DNA from: Theobroma cacao | Taxonomy: Eukaryota > Streptophyta > Magnoliopsida > Malvales > Malvaceae | DNA length: 64,000 nucleotides | Direction of reading: 5' to 3' | NCBI RefSeq assembly: GCF_000208745.1 | Contig: NC_030855.1 | Coordinates: 6,842,508-6,906,507 of the forward strand | Shown: positions 36,291-48,300 of the stretch, in pieces | Layout: every line of letters begins with the position of its first letter | Numbering within the stretch: position 1 is the stretch's first letter | Notes under the pieces: model-generated | Told to the model about the DNA's origin: nothing | The model's input: only the letters and a program-made list of their open reading frames with translations | Databases searched by the model: none | Program-made: the position numbers and the translations under genes

Positions 36291-39200
36291 ATGAATGTTG
36301 TCCGTATAAAAACAGCTAAAGCCATCAACTTTCTTAACCGAACACAACTCAGAGGCACGAAATCTTTGTGCAATGGAGGTGAAATTCAACAAGATTCCAA
36401 ATTGGTTCAATTGGATTCTTCCTTTTACATGAGAATTTTGCAGCTTTGCATCAATTCTAAAGCCAAAAGGCAAGCCCTTCTAGTTCACAGCCAAATTATA
36501 ACAAATGGGTATATTTCTAATGTCCATTTAGCTACTAAATTAATTATTTCTTATGCCAAAATTGGTGACATGATTGCTGCAAAGAAAGTGTTTGATAAAA
36601 TGAGTGAAAGAACTATTGTGTCATGGACGGCTGTGATTTCAGGGTATTCCCAGAATGGGTTCTTTGAGAATGCCTTGTTGGTATTTTCGGAGATGCGAAA
36701 AGCGGGTTTTAAGGGTAATCAGTTCAGTTATGGGAGTGCACTGAAAGCTTGTACTGGTTTGAGGTGTTTGGAAAGAGGGTTGCAAATTCAAGGGTGTGTT
36801 GAGAAAGGGAGGTTTGTCATGAACCTGTTTGTTCAGAGTGGGTTACTTGATTTGCACGCAAAGTGTGGAAACATGGAGGATGCTAGTCGGTTGTTTTATA
36901 GAATGGGAGAAAGGGATTTGGTTTCCTGGAATGTGATGATTGGTGGATTTGCTCTTCAAGGATTCCCTGATGATGCATTTCAATTGTTCCGAGAAATGAT
37001 GAGAGAAGGTTTGCTTTCATACTTGTTTTAAACGCACATTTTAAGATATAACATTGATTAATTTCTTTATTTCAGGATTTTAACTTATTATTTTGTTCGA
37101 ATTAAGATGTAATTTTTTAGATTTTATCCATTTAAATAAAATTATGACAAAAGTTAACAAATACAAATTTGAATCTATTAATTCTTTTGATGGTAATTTA
37201 CTAACTTTCATCATCAATTTTCTTTAAATGGATAGATGCAAAAGGTTGCAACTTAATTTGATCAAAATAATAGGTTAAATTTTGCTATGAAAAATTTAAC
37301 AATTATTAGATCTTCAAATGAGTATTTAGCCTTAGTTTTAGTTTTATGACAGCAAAATGTACTTGCTTTGTAGCAATTATTATGTTTTTGTTTAATTAAA
37401 TTCTTTTATTATTGTAATGTTAACTTTGATGCATAACACATTCTGATATTAAGTACTATTGATTTACAAGAAAAAGCTGTGGGGCATATAATGCAAGAGT
37501 AGATTACTTTTTGGGTCACTGAACTTTTGAAAATTTTTGTTTTGGCCATCAAACATTAAAAAGTAATATTTTGATCACCAGCATTTATAAGTGTTATTGT
37601 TTTGGTCCCTCAACTATTAAAGATAATAGACTTTCCACTTGGCATTTCATGTTACCATACCTTAGCTAGTGGCATATCCATGTAGCTAAGTTCACGTGGT
37701 AATAATTTCTTTTAAAAGGACTTTCAAAAATATGGAATTATTTTTTTAAGAAAAAAAATTATATTACCATGTTGTATAGTAGCTGACTTGGATATGTCAC
37801 CTAGATAAGGTATGGTGATGTGGAATGTCAGCTGGGAGGTCTGTTATATTTTATTAATTGAGTGACCAAAACAATAATACTTATAAAATTGGTGACCAAA
37901 ATATTCTTTTCAAAGTTTGGTGATGAAAATGAAAGGTCTCAAAATATTAGATGATCCAAAAATATAATTTACTCTAAATTTAATAGAGAGAAATAACTGT
38001 GATATATAAACTAATCCAGGCTTAGATCAATAGGAACACTTGGTCATTAAAGATAAATCTGAAACTTCCCATCCATATTTAGTAACTAGTAAATCTTGTT
38101 CTCTCCATTAGAATATTCTTGTCATTATTGACAGTTTATCAATTGCCTTTATGACATCATCTGGTTTTGGCATCTCTTTGTTGCATACTCTGTTTTCACT
38201 TTCAATTAACATTAGAAAAAAAAAACAGTCTGAAATTATCTGAAACACTCTGCTTCAACAGGAAAGATCCCTGATTGCTTTACCTTTGGTAGTGTTTTAA
38301 GAGTCTCCTTTGGGGAGGGTGGCCTCATGAAGGTCAGCCAAGTACATGGACTGATCACCCTACTGGGGTTTGAATCGTGTAATTTGTTGGCTGGATCACT
38401 AATTGATGCTTATTCTAAATGTGGAAATCTACAGTGTGCTTCTAAGTTATATAGGAATATGCCAAAGAAAGACATTATATCTTGCACGGCCTTGATCGCT
38501 AGCTTTGCACGTCAGGGCAAGCACAATAGGGATCCCTTGGATCTCTTTAAAGAAATAAACTCAACGCAAATGGGAATGGATAATATGATATTGTGCTCTA
38601 TTCTTAACATATGTGCTAATGTAGCAGAACTGAGCTTGGGAAGACAGATCCATGCTTTTTCTTTGAAATGTCAACCAAGTAGTGATTTGGCAATGGGCAA
38701 TGCTCTAATTGATATGTATGCAAAATCTGGACAAATAAAAGATGCTAACAAGGTATTTAATGAAATGGATGAGAGAAATGTGATTTCGTGGACATCACTT
38801 ATTGCTGGGTATGGAAGGCATGGATATGGTCATGAGGCAATTGCATTATATGAGAAAATGGAGCATGAAGGGTTGAAGCCAAATGATGTAACTTTTTTGT
38901 CCCTTCTCTTTGCTTGTAGCCATACTGGGTTGGTTAATGAAGGTTTAGAATTATTTAATGCAATGATTAGCAAATACAAGATATTACCCCGAGCTGAGCA
39001 TCTTTCCTGTATGGTTGATCTCCTTGCACGTGGAGGGCAGTTAGAAGCTACTTATAATCTGATACAAGAGATGAATATTGAGCCTACAACATCACTTTGG
39101 GGTGCCCTTCTTGGGGCTAGTAACATCTATGGCAACATGTCTATAGGAGAAGCAGCAGCAGCACACCTTTTTAATATGGATCCAGAGAAGTCAGTTAACT

Positions 39201-39355
39201 ACATTGCCTTAGCTGGAATATATGCAGGAGCTGGTGCATGGGAAAATGCTTGGGAGACACGTAAATTAATGGACAAAAGAAGTGCAGTAAAGGATCCGGC
39301 ATACAGCCTTCTGAGCTCTACAGAGAAGAAAGTGGTGCTTTTGCAGCTACATTGA
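36291..39355 (+). CDS. Pentatricopeptide repeat (PPR) protein, E-type PLS class, 603 aa, two exons
   Basis: Exon 1 (36291-37008) and exon 2 (38262-39355) join in frame through a GT-AG intron of 1253 bp (codon GGA split after its first G) to give 603 residues. The N terminus is rich in Arg/Lys with Ser/Thr and few acidic residues (MNVVRIKTAKAINFLNRTQL), as in organelle-targeted PPR proteins. Many 31-36 residue repeats follow with PLS words such as DKMSERTIVSWTAVISGYSQ, NALIDMYAKSGQI and NEMDERNVISWTSLIAGYG. It ends with an E-type domain (PTTSLWGALLGAS, then an NYIALAGIYA segment) and no DYW domain. Such proteins bind single-stranded organelle RNA, often for C-to-U editing with partners. It may correspond to the Arabidopsis At3g20730 group, but that is from memory. 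The intron carries a foldback transposon. Confidence 0.93.
37496..37975. mobile_element. Foldback MULE-type MITE (480 bp) in the PPR intron
   Basis: The left half and the reverse complement of the right half match along about 190 bp. Both start AGAGTARATTA, then have GG-TCA-CTRA-, ATATTTTG-TCACCA, TTATAAGT-TTATTGTTTTGG and a CATACCTTA-CTAG block. It has no coding capacity, so it is a nonautonomous element. The start resembles the GGGTAAATTA-type ends of plant Mutator-like MITEs. I found no convincing target duplication beside 37496 and 37975. Confidence 0.8.
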
Positions 39356-41052
39356 AAGGGTCAAACTATCTTATTATGTTGTTCATGTAGGAGATGCAGC
39401 ATTATTTACAAATTACAAGAACTTTTCTAGACACTTAAATTTATGTTGATGGTTAGAAGAGTTGGAGTATTGGTTTTGTTTATTGTCATTCTATTCAAAG
39501 GACATCAATTCGGTTGACTAATGTCCTTCTGATGCTGCACATCATCCTGGTATTTAACAAACTATAGTTTTATTCATCGATTTTTTCTTCTCAAACAAGT
39601 ATTAAGTAATTTAGATGTGTATTATGCATTTAGTTATGCATATTGATAACTCTTTGCATGTGTGAGCATATAAGAGAGGTTGATTTGTCTATGGAAAATA
39701 TCTGCAGGCAAGGAGATTCTTTTATCTTGGGGAAATGAGGGATGATGATTGAGAGCAAAGGCCTTCAATTTGGCTATTCTATCTTAAGTTGATGGCTTAA
39801 GTGAACACAGTGATCGGCTGTTGTAAATCTATGATTAACTTTGGTTGCATGTGGGTCTAACTAGCCCATTCAATCAGACAGGTTGGTTGCTGATTTTAGA
39901 CCTTTCGTATGCATTAACTGTAGTTCATGATGAAAGTCAAATTGTAGGTTTATTACATGTTTCCTTACTGAAACTGGATGATATGAGGGGTTCTATATGT
40001 GTTTATTTATATTGTTTCTGTTTAATATATTTGTAAAATTGATGTCTTGTGTGTATATTTCCCTGAGATGTCAAATGTGCATCAAATTCTTGCTTTCTTA
40101 TATGCTATATAAGTTCCCATTTGGTTTCAATGTTTTCTTGTCTTAAACTATGTGCCATCTGGGTTAGTGGTCAAATGACTGGTCTAGGGATTATAGACAT
40201 ATTTCTATTTTGTAATGAATAAACTAATTTCTAATTTACTGTTTTTATTTTTGTTATGGATTTTAGCTGTATTTCCTCCCTCTTACTGTTGTCGTAATCA
40301 TTCATGGCATTCGTTTTTACAGACTTAGCTTGTCTTGTTGGTGGAATATCTTTGACACGCACCAAGCTCATAGTTAAATAAAGTCAAGGCTGGGGATGTC
40401 ATCAAATCTTCAATAATGTGGTAAGAAGTGATAAAATTACATCTTTGTATTCCATTGATTTAAAGTTCAGGCAATTTATTAATGATAAACATTTTATTTT
40501 GCTCATTGTTGAATTGAATGATGTGAGAATCATTATATAGAACATCTTCAAATAGCAAGATCGTCAGAATTAGTATTCATATTAAGACTCATAATGTTGC
40601 TTAGGAAAGAGGGCAGTCATAGGGAGATAGGATATAAATAAAATAAAGGGATCAAACCAGAATTTGAGGAAAAAGATCCTATCAATCTCATTGCATTAGA
40701 AGACAGAAAAACATCAATGTCATTTTTGCTGTTAATTTAGACCATCTTTATATCTTATCTCTAAATATGATTTGTCAAAATTTAACAATGATTTTCCCAC
40801 AACTTTCTAGGTTAGGTTTGACGCTATGTTATTTCTTGACACCATGCTATGCCATTGGTTTTGGCTGTCACAAATAATATGCCTGAAGTACCTTAATCAC
40901 CACATAACCTTGATTGTTTTGAACAGTTTAGCAAACATAGTATCTTCCTTGACTAGACAAATGGGAGGAGAATAGTTAGTGCATCAAGTTGTAGCTCCCC
41001 CCTCACTCTTTTTGCTAATACAAAAAAAAATTTCCATTGACATTATATGAAT
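39356..41052. other. PPR 3' region and intergenic DNA
   Basis: Immediately after the PPR stop comes the presumptive 3' untranslated region. No further coding exon is recognised. Open frames here are short and without family resemblance. Confidence 0.45.
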
Positions 41053-42312
41053 GGGTAAAATACACCCAAATCTTTAAGGTATTGCCCTAATTCAACACAA
41101 GTCCATTAGTTTTCAAAATGGACACCCCACCCTAAAACACCAAATGGTGTTAGCGGATGTTGAAAAATTACTAAACTACCTATGACTCTAAAACACCAAA
41201 AATCCTTCTTTGAAGACAGATTAGACGAGTCATTCACCTGTCAATCTTCATCTTCATTGTCTCCATCCATCCTAAACCCAAAAGCCCAAGCTCATTTGTG
41301 TTGGATTTTTCTTGTTTCCAGATTGCTCCATTTTTTTCATCCACTCTACACCCAAAAATCACCGAAGAGATAAAAGCTGCAGCTGAACATGCAAATGCTG
41401 CTAAGTTCATTGATGAATTACCTCAGGTGTTAATTTCTCATCCACATGGTTATTTCTTATTTTATATCTCAACTTTTGTAATTATATTTGAATTGTGCAT
41501 TTACTTTTGAACTTCGAACTCCATATGTAGGGGGACACATACCATAACTCAACCATGTGTAATTGTAGTAAGCTATCCATTCTGGGTAATCACTTGTGTG
41601 GGATTTATTTAACTCAGCCCAAAGATGTCCGCTTACCACCTTTATATGGCTTTCGAACTGCTTCCCAAGTCCATAGCTTCCATCAGCCTATGTGTGTCTT
41701 GTCCATTGCTTTTCTTCTGCTCCGGAAATGGGAATGAAGAGGGACTGATCAGTTGAGTATTGAAATGCCTGTATTTTATTCTATTCAACCTTACCTTTCT
41801 TGGGTTGACCCCAAATAGGTGTTCTCACCAATAAGAAAGAAGGGATATGCTTTTCATTGAACGAGTCCCCTAACTCACATCGACTAAACTCACCTTGGCT
41901 GAGCTTCAGAGCTATTATCTTACGCTCGATGGGCTAATGCTACTTCCCCATTCAATAATTGAAGTCTGATAGACAAAAGCAGAGTGTGGCAATAACAAAA
42001 GCAATTCTGAAGGACCCCCACATTTTGCTTTTGGATGATGCTAAACAAGTGATTTCTCTCTCTGTTAGATTGTTTTCATTCTGTCTAAGTCATCAGCTGA
42101 GTCTTTCTTTCTTATATTTCTACATGAAGGGTAAAATGGGTATCACGGGATACCCACGTGAGTTAATTAACGGAAAGTCAAATGGTGGCTTAATCACAGG
42201 ACTTATGAAACTTGTGAAGAATATTATTTTAAGATGAGGTGTCCATTTTGAAAACCAATTGACTTGAGCTGAATCGGGGCAATATCTTAAAGGACTTAGG
42301 TGTATTTTACCC
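41053..42312. mobile_element. Pack-MULE (1260 bp) with captured ABC-transporter exons
   Basis: The ends are inverted repeats of about 85 bp. Both begin GGGTAAAATACACC and share TTTAAGRTATTGCCC, CTCAAGTC or CACAAGTC, and TTTTCAAAATGGACACC, with only about a dozen differences. The flanks carry a degenerate 10-bp target duplication (TTATATGAAT at 41043-41052, TACTATAAAT at 42313-42322; 7 of 10 match). Inside are host gene pieces rather than a transposase, which defines a Pack-MULE. Confidence 0.88.
41330..42051 (+). pseudogene. Captured fragments of a B-type ABC transporter nucleotide-binding domain
   Basis: Two pieces on the plus strand match the ABCB nucleotide-binding domain. At about 41362-41426 there is ITEEIKAAAEHANAAKFID-LPQ followed by a GT donor, the segment that normally precedes the signature loop. 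At about 41965-42050 there is a piece with QKQSVAITKAILKDPHILLL followed by DDA, matching the end of the ABC signature, and Walker B (ILLLDDA, where the family has LLLDEA). The LSGG signature is lost (now a stop then SDRQKQ), and the intervening 41430-41950 contains unrelated sequence, perhaps a second captured gene. It is a transduplicated fragment that can make no transporter. A chimeric transcript is possible but not shown. Confidence 0.85.
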
Positions 42313-43360
42313 TACTATAAATCTGTCTGATATTACTTGCTTTTAATTGCAATTAACTGAAGCATGATAATAGAGGATAATTACTTATTTATATGCAATA
42401 GCTTTGGTTTATCTTGATTTTTAGGATAACAGCTGATATTTTCTTGTCTGTGCAAACAGGACATAAGTAGGAATTCCAAGCAAAGCAACTCCAGGCATAA
42501 ATTATAGCCCAGAGAAAATATGGTACTGCCACAAATTGAGGTGTAACCATGATAGAGCAACAAAGTTCTAGCATTCTAAATGTTTTTGACCAGGTTGTTT
42601 AAGAAATTCAACTGGTGACCTTCTAACGGCCATGTTTTCCTCCATCGGGTGATGCTAGGAGAATCGAAGTATCAACTTAAGATGGTAAGTTGGTGCTGTA
42701 AGATGACCATATCTTACCCAAAACAGAGAATGGTTTGTGGATATGCAAAGTCTGTCTGCTCCTGACTTGTGGATGCTTAATGCTAATTTATCCTTCAGTT
42801 AAACAGGGATGTTACAGACTTACAGGGGCATCATCAGGAACAAAGTTGGATCTTGAGAAGAGCCATGTTGCTGTAGTGTTTCATGAACTGGATTGGCGGC
42901 TACCAATTATTGTAGAGTTTTTTTCTTTCTCCTTTTATCTTTTCTTTTTCTGTCATTGACATTTGCTGCAAAGAAGTTGTAAGAAATTTCGTTGAAAATG
43001 AAGAAAATTGTAGAAAACATAAAGTAAAATGTTGTCTAAATTTCAGTTCGAAAGCTTAAGACCTGTGTAGCAGATTGTTAGGAAAGAGGAGGAGAAGAGG
43101 GAGGGGGTCAACACCATAACTCTGTGATGCCAATTTGTTCAGCCGCTGTAATTAAACTATCTTTGAATTCCTATATTTCCTTCTAATAAATTGATACAAC
43201 TTTACCATCCCGAGACTGGGATCTCCTCGGAATTGCTGAAAAGGATATGTCATAGATCACCAGAATCACCAATCGCCAAGAACTTTGAGTAATATCCACA
43301 TACATTGTAAAAATACATGGACAGTATTTTCAACTGTTAAAATACATTCCGAAGGAGACA
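42313..43360. other. Intergenic DNA
   Basis: I see no gene or transposon end here. The open frame at 42735-42959 has no recognisable domain. The right edge should contain the 3' untranslated region of the DUF3820-type gene. Confidence 0.4.
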
Positions 43361-44151
43361 CTACAAAAATCTTCTACGGTTGTTAAGTACCTTGTTCAAG
43401 AGAGATTCACGACCAGGAAATGGGTTGTAAATCTTCACCGTCCGATCTTTATCAGACCCTTGACTCCTGTCCAACCTGACACCACCATCAACCCCATGTC
43501 CGAAACTACCCCCACTCTTCTGCTTAATCCCCAACTTCACTTCTCTCTTCAACCTCACTCTCTCCCTCCTCTCCCTCCTCTTCTCTCCGAAAACCCCATC
43601 TTCAGGTTTCACTTCTTTTTCCTCTCTTCCACTCTTGCTTTCACCATCGTTCATATCCGCAACTCTCGGTATCCTGCCACCTTTACTAGTCCCAAGAAGC
43701 TCGAAGTTAACCTTCCTCCAGCCAGCCTTATCTTCATTATCCCAACCGAATCTTTCACTTATCTCTAACAACATAGACACTGCGCTCTGGTTACCTGACA
43801 AGAAAGAGTCATTTGTTGTTACTTTTGCATTGTTTCCATGCAAAACATTCTCAGCAAACTCCCACTCTATTCTGTCCTGGTAAACAGGGTCTTGAAGCAC
43901 TTGGTCAGCCAGGTTTGCCCAGTGTTCAAAGTGACGGACACGCAGGTTTTTGGACACCCATTTGAGATAGTTTGAAGGGAGGGTGCCTAGCATCTTGCCT
44001 TTGTGTTTGCCAAAGTCTATGACTAAGTCTGTTGCTGGATTGTTTTGGGAGCCGAAGCTGATGAGGCTCTTCTGGGTTTCAGAGAAGAGGAGAGTCTTAG
44101 ACCTAGAGATATTGGGTTTGAAGAAGGAGCATTCAAAAGTAGGAAAGTCAT
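43361..44151 (-). CDS. DUF3820 (ExoX C-terminal-like) protein, 5' end out of frame
   Basis: The long frame from the Met at 43993 to the stop at 43361 encodes 210 residues. Just upstream in the same frame lies DLVIDFGKHKGK, followed by MLGTLPSNYLKWV, the conserved FGKHKG...LP..YL core of the DUF3820 family, found also at the end of bacterial ExoX exonucleases. Conserved words HFEHWANLADQVLQDPVY and RIEWEFAEN follow. The C-terminal half is Lys/Arg/Glu-rich, ending in NNRRRFL. This frame stays open upstream to about 44165 but has no ATG. The nearest upstream ATG (44151) opens a different frame that stops after 42 codons. A one-base shift near 44112-44116 would connect them, so this is either a sequencing error, a real frameshift or a wrongly guessed start. 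The function in plants is unknown to me; an organelle transit peptide is plausible. Confidence 0.75.
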
Positions 44152-44159
44152 GGATTGAG

Positions 44160-44739
44160 GTTCAAAATATTTGAAGCAACAGCAGAGATGCTACAAGGGA
44201 AAGAATAAAGGTAGAAAGGCCAATAGTCACTTGAGGGGGGCCGGGGGGGGGGGAGCCAATGACAATAAATAAGTAAATATCTTTGGTCTAGCCCGATATT
44301 TGGTAAATCTGTACAAAAATTCAAGAAAATTAATGTATTTAAAAAGTTGGGATTTGTTCTTTTGCTGTAATTGAATTAGTGGGAAAATACTCTTTTCTTA
44401 ATTTCTTCTGTTCTCATTTTCCTTTTCCCACTTCTTTAGGATGAATTTCAACATTTTCTGCTATTGCTAGGTTTGTTTTGTAAGCTAATATAAATCACAG
44501 TCACATATATCAAATTGTTAAAGGTTAAAAGATGTGAAAGAAATAAATTTTAAAGGAAGAAACAAAGCCAAAATCTTCCTCATGGACCAGTTTTGATAGT
44601 TGGCTCAAAATATCCGAAGTTGTGTGCAAAGGGTTTTTTTTTATAAAAAGAGAAAGACGTGTTGCAACAAGTAAAACAGGATGGACTAGAGATAGAACAA
44701 TCATTGGTGCTACCCTTAGGGCTACTCACAAATTTTTTT
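44160..44739. other. Intergenic DNA with a G-rich run
   Basis: No gene is seen. A G-rich homopolymer-like run lies at about 44236-44254 (GGGGGGCC then G11), just upstream of the DUF3820-type gene on its minus-strand template. The promoter of that gene should be here. Confidence 0.4.
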
Positions 44740-44985
44740 TTTTTGGAGGTATTCAAAATATTACTTATAATGCTTCATTGTTTCTTGGAGGTATTCAGAA
44801 TACTACTTGTAATGCTTTTTCTTTTTCTAGAAGTATTTAGAATATTACTTGCAATCCTTCTTCTTCTCTTAAAGGTATTCAGCATAATACTTGAAATGTT
44901 GCTTCTTCTCTTGTAAGTATTTAGAATAATACTCGCAATGTTTCTTCTTCTCTTGGAATTATTGAGAATACTACTTGAAATGCCC
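44740..44985. repeat. Degenerate tandem repeat, about 43-bp unit, six copies
   Basis: The phrase GGTATTCAGAATACTACTTG (variable) starts near 44746, 44791, 44833, 44875, 44917 and 44960. Each is followed by AATG-TT and a pyrimidine-rich CTTCTTCTCTT stretch. Unit length is 42-45 bp. It marks the left edge of the Ty3/gypsy remnant and may be part of its decayed internal region. Confidence 0.75.
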
Positions 44986-45269
44986 TTTTTTTTCTCCCGA
45001 AGCTATCAAGTATAACTCAAGTATTGTTTTGTTTCCTTTTGCTACTCACCATGAGTCATCCTCCCCTAATGATAGATGTAGAGAAATAATGATACTTCTG
45101 ACATTCATTTAAAGACTTTCATGGCAATCCAGTCTTGTCGCAACACTTGGAGCTTTTGGAGCATATGTATAGCATAGAAGGTGAATTTTGGCCTTTCCAA
45201 AGCAAAAACATGAATGCAACTATTTTAGAGGCCTTGGCCAACATTTTAGAGATCACATCATCCTTATTG

Positions 45270-48200
45270 GCAAATATTTTTCAAAAAAAATTGAAGCTAA
45301 TGGTGCAATACATAGAAGATGTTTTCCAAGTGAGTTGAATTATCCCCCTATGGAGAAGTATTGTCTTACTTTGGTGTATGCAACTTAGAAGCTTCAACAT
45401 TATTTCTTGGCTCACAAGCTCATACAAAGTCAGACCCCATCAAGATTTTACTCTCTAGGTCAGTTTTATTTAGAAGAATAGCAAAATTACTTCTTCTATT
45501 GGGAGAATTCAATATATCAGTTGTTCAGACAAAAGCTATCAATTCTCAAGCTCTTTCAGATTTGTTAACATATTTCCCATCTCAGTTTGAAGAAATTATT
45601 CTTAATGCTATTCTAGCTGAATTTCATGAAAAGGTATGTGTAGTGGATGTGAAATAAGGGGGTGGAATTTATATTTCAATGGTTCTTCAAATAGTTTTGG
45701 AAGAGATGCTTGAATAGTTCTTATTCCACCAAGTAGAGAAGATAACTCCTTGATACGGAGTTTTGAGTTAACCTCTTCTTGTTTGAGTAGAAGTCACATC
45801 TTTTTGGAGGAAAAAGATTTTTATGTCTTGGAAATGTCAACTAAAGATGGAAGCTCCTTGACTCTAGGTTTAGAGTTCAATTATTTAGAGTCGAGTAGAG
45901 AACCTATTCTTTAGCTTTCAAGCTAGATTTTCCATGCACTAATGATCAAGTAGAGTATGAAGCATTAACTTTGGGCTTGCATGTGGCAACAACAATTGAA
46001 GTAAACAATCTTTGCATTCATGGAAATTCTAATCTTATCATAAAGCAGAGCAACGATGAGTTCTCCTTGAAAAAGCCTATGCTTGCTTCTTGCTCGATCC
46101 TTATTAGAAACATTTTAAGCGATGAGATGTGAACATACTCCAAGAACAGTAAGCTGTTATGTAAATGCACTTGTTACCTTGGCCTTTAGAGTCCCCATTT
46201 CGGAGAACAAAATAAGTATTCCTGTAATTGCACTTAAGAGGACTCTTTTATGTCCATTTAATGAGCTGTTACAACCTTCAACTCATGAAAAAGAGGATTG
46301 ACGAAAACCTATCATAGAAGAGTTGCTTAATCTAAGTTCTACTACTATTCCACACTTGAAACACTTCGTTTTAATTCATGGTACATTATACCACAAAGGA
46401 AGTAATGGAGTGCTAGCAACATGTATTTCTGAGCATGAGGCAAAGAAAGATTGAGAATAGCTCACGAACAATTAGGGGTGAGCAAATATAAACCGAACCG
46501 AATAACCAAATCAAACCAAAATGAGTTTAGTCTTTTCGGTTCGGTTAGTTTAGTTTTTCGATTAGTTCGGTTAGTAAAATTATTTTTGTTCGGTTTCGGT
46601 TAGAAAAATTTCTAACCGAACTAATCGAACCTAAATAAGAGTATTATGGAGATTTTACATGAAAAAATTCCTAAACGTAAATTATTTATTGTTGTTTACA
46701 TCATATAAATTATATGAGTATTCATTTTATTTATTATAATTTTTTAGGGTCATTTTTAATATTTTTATAGTATTGATTTATTTTAAAAAATACAGCATAA
46801 ATAAATATATACAAACAAAAAAAATAAAAAATTTGTTAAGTTTGGTTTTTGGCAACCGAACCGAACTAACTGAATTAGTTCGATTTCGATTCGTTCTATT
46901 AATTATATAGTTTAGTTCGGTTTCAGTTATTTTTAAAAAAGAGTTTGGCTAATTCGGTTATTGGATATCCAAAATCGAACTAACTGAACTAACCGTTTGC
47001 ACACCCCTATGAACGATGGTGTGGATAGGAATGATCACCTTTGCATCGCTTACTCTAAAGAGTAAGATATTTCTGGCCATCGATGTCCAAAGATGCTTTA
47101 TAGCTTCAAAAGTCTTGCACCAAATGTTTTGAACCACCAAATGTATAAGAGTGCCATTTTATGAGAAGTGCTGGTGATTAACATAGACCTTATATTGATT
47201 TCTCCAAAATGGGTTTTACCAACTATTTTTCAAGATGCAAAACAACTTAAAAGTAGAGCTCAATATTTCTTCCTTAAAAGGAATGACTTGTTAGACTTTC
47301 ATTTGCAAGAACACCATTGAAATGTGTTTTTCCAATTGATGTCAATCTATTGTAGGAAAAACTACATGTAAGTAGTAGTGGAGAACATGAAGGTGGAAAG
47401 AAGCTTTATCAAAAGCTTTTAGATCTTGAATATTATTGGCTTACTATGGAAGTGGATGTAATGAATCATGCAAGGAAGTGTTATCCATGTTAGGTTCATA
47501 GGAATGCCATATATGCTTCAATTGTACAACTTCATAGTATCATTACTCACTAGCCTCTCCACACTTTGGTGTTTGATTTGATTAGACCCATAAATTCTTC
47601 TTATAGAGGATATACATGGATATTAGTAGCAACAGGGTGCTTTACTAAATGGGTGGAAGTTATTTCTTTTAAGAATGTGATTAGTCCAATAGTAGCAAAC
47701 TTTATCAAAGTAAACATCATTTGCAGGTTTGGAACACCTAGGTGTATTCTTTCAAACAATGGTACTCCATTCATTAGCTCCAATGTAAGGGAATTACTTG
47801 CCTTTTACGATATGGATCATGTGAAGTCTATTACCCCAAAGGGAATGGTCAAGCTGAAGCAACTAACAAGACATTACTTAAAGTGATTAGCATAATGGTG
47901 TATGAAAAACTAAAGATGTGGCATGACACACTTCTAGTAACATTATGGGCATATAGGACTTTCTAATATGGACTTACAAAGGCAACTCCTTTGTACTAGT
48001 ATATGAGACAATGGTTGTACTACCATGAAAATTCTAGTTCCATCCACGAGATTAGCCTTAGATGCTTAACTAGATAGTGATACTTTACGGACATTGGAAT
48101 TGAAAGCTTTATAAGAAAGAAGAGATAAAGTAAGGAAGAACTTATTAGTATACCAGAGCAAGTTAAGTAGAGCTTATGACAAGTTAGTGAAAATGAGGAA

Positions 48201-48300
48201 TTTCAAAAAAAGTGATCTAGTACTACATGCAGCTAAGCGTATTAGAAGAGTAACCCCATTTTTAAATTCAACCAAAAATGGGAAGGACCATATATTATTC
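45270..48300 (+). mobile_element. Ty3/gypsy pol remnant (RNase H, second RNase H, integrase), Tat-like
   Basis: In order on the plus strand: an RNase H piece with ELNYPPMEKYCLTLVYATQK, HYFLAHK and SDPIKILLSR (45290-45660); a second RNase H-like piece with NDQVEYEALTLGLHVA and GNSNLIIKQ-N-EF (about 45930-46130); and an integrase piece with FDLIRPINSSYRGYTWILVA, YFTKWVE-like and FGTPRCILSNNGTPF words (47560-47886). The frames are broken by stops and shifts, and gag, protease and reverse transcriptase are missing. A second, archaeal-type RNase H is known from the Tat lineage, so the assignment is by family knowledge. A MITE interrupts it at 46473-47009. Confidence 0.85.
46473..47009. mobile_element. 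hAT-type MITE (537 bp) inserted in the gypsy remnant
   Basis: The ends are TAGGGGTGAGCAAA at the left and the reverse complement TAGGGGTGTGCAAA at the right, 13 of 14 identical. The flanks carry an 8-bp target duplication with two changes (CGAACAAT at 46465-46472 and TGAACGAT at 47010-47017). Next to both ends lie runs of CCGAACCGAA or TTCGGTTAGTT, also in inverted arrangement. TAGGGGTG ends with 8-bp duplications are typical of hAT elements. It has no coding capacity. Confidence 0.9.

Noticed and set aside
36291..39355. Two separate PPR genes (246 and 342 codons)
   Set aside because: They join in frame through a good GT-AG intron, and the PPR repeat continues across the junction, so one gene is the better model.
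41959..42237. A functional ABC transporter gene
   Set aside because: Only signature and Walker B remnants remain, LSGG is lost, and the piece lies between transposon ends.
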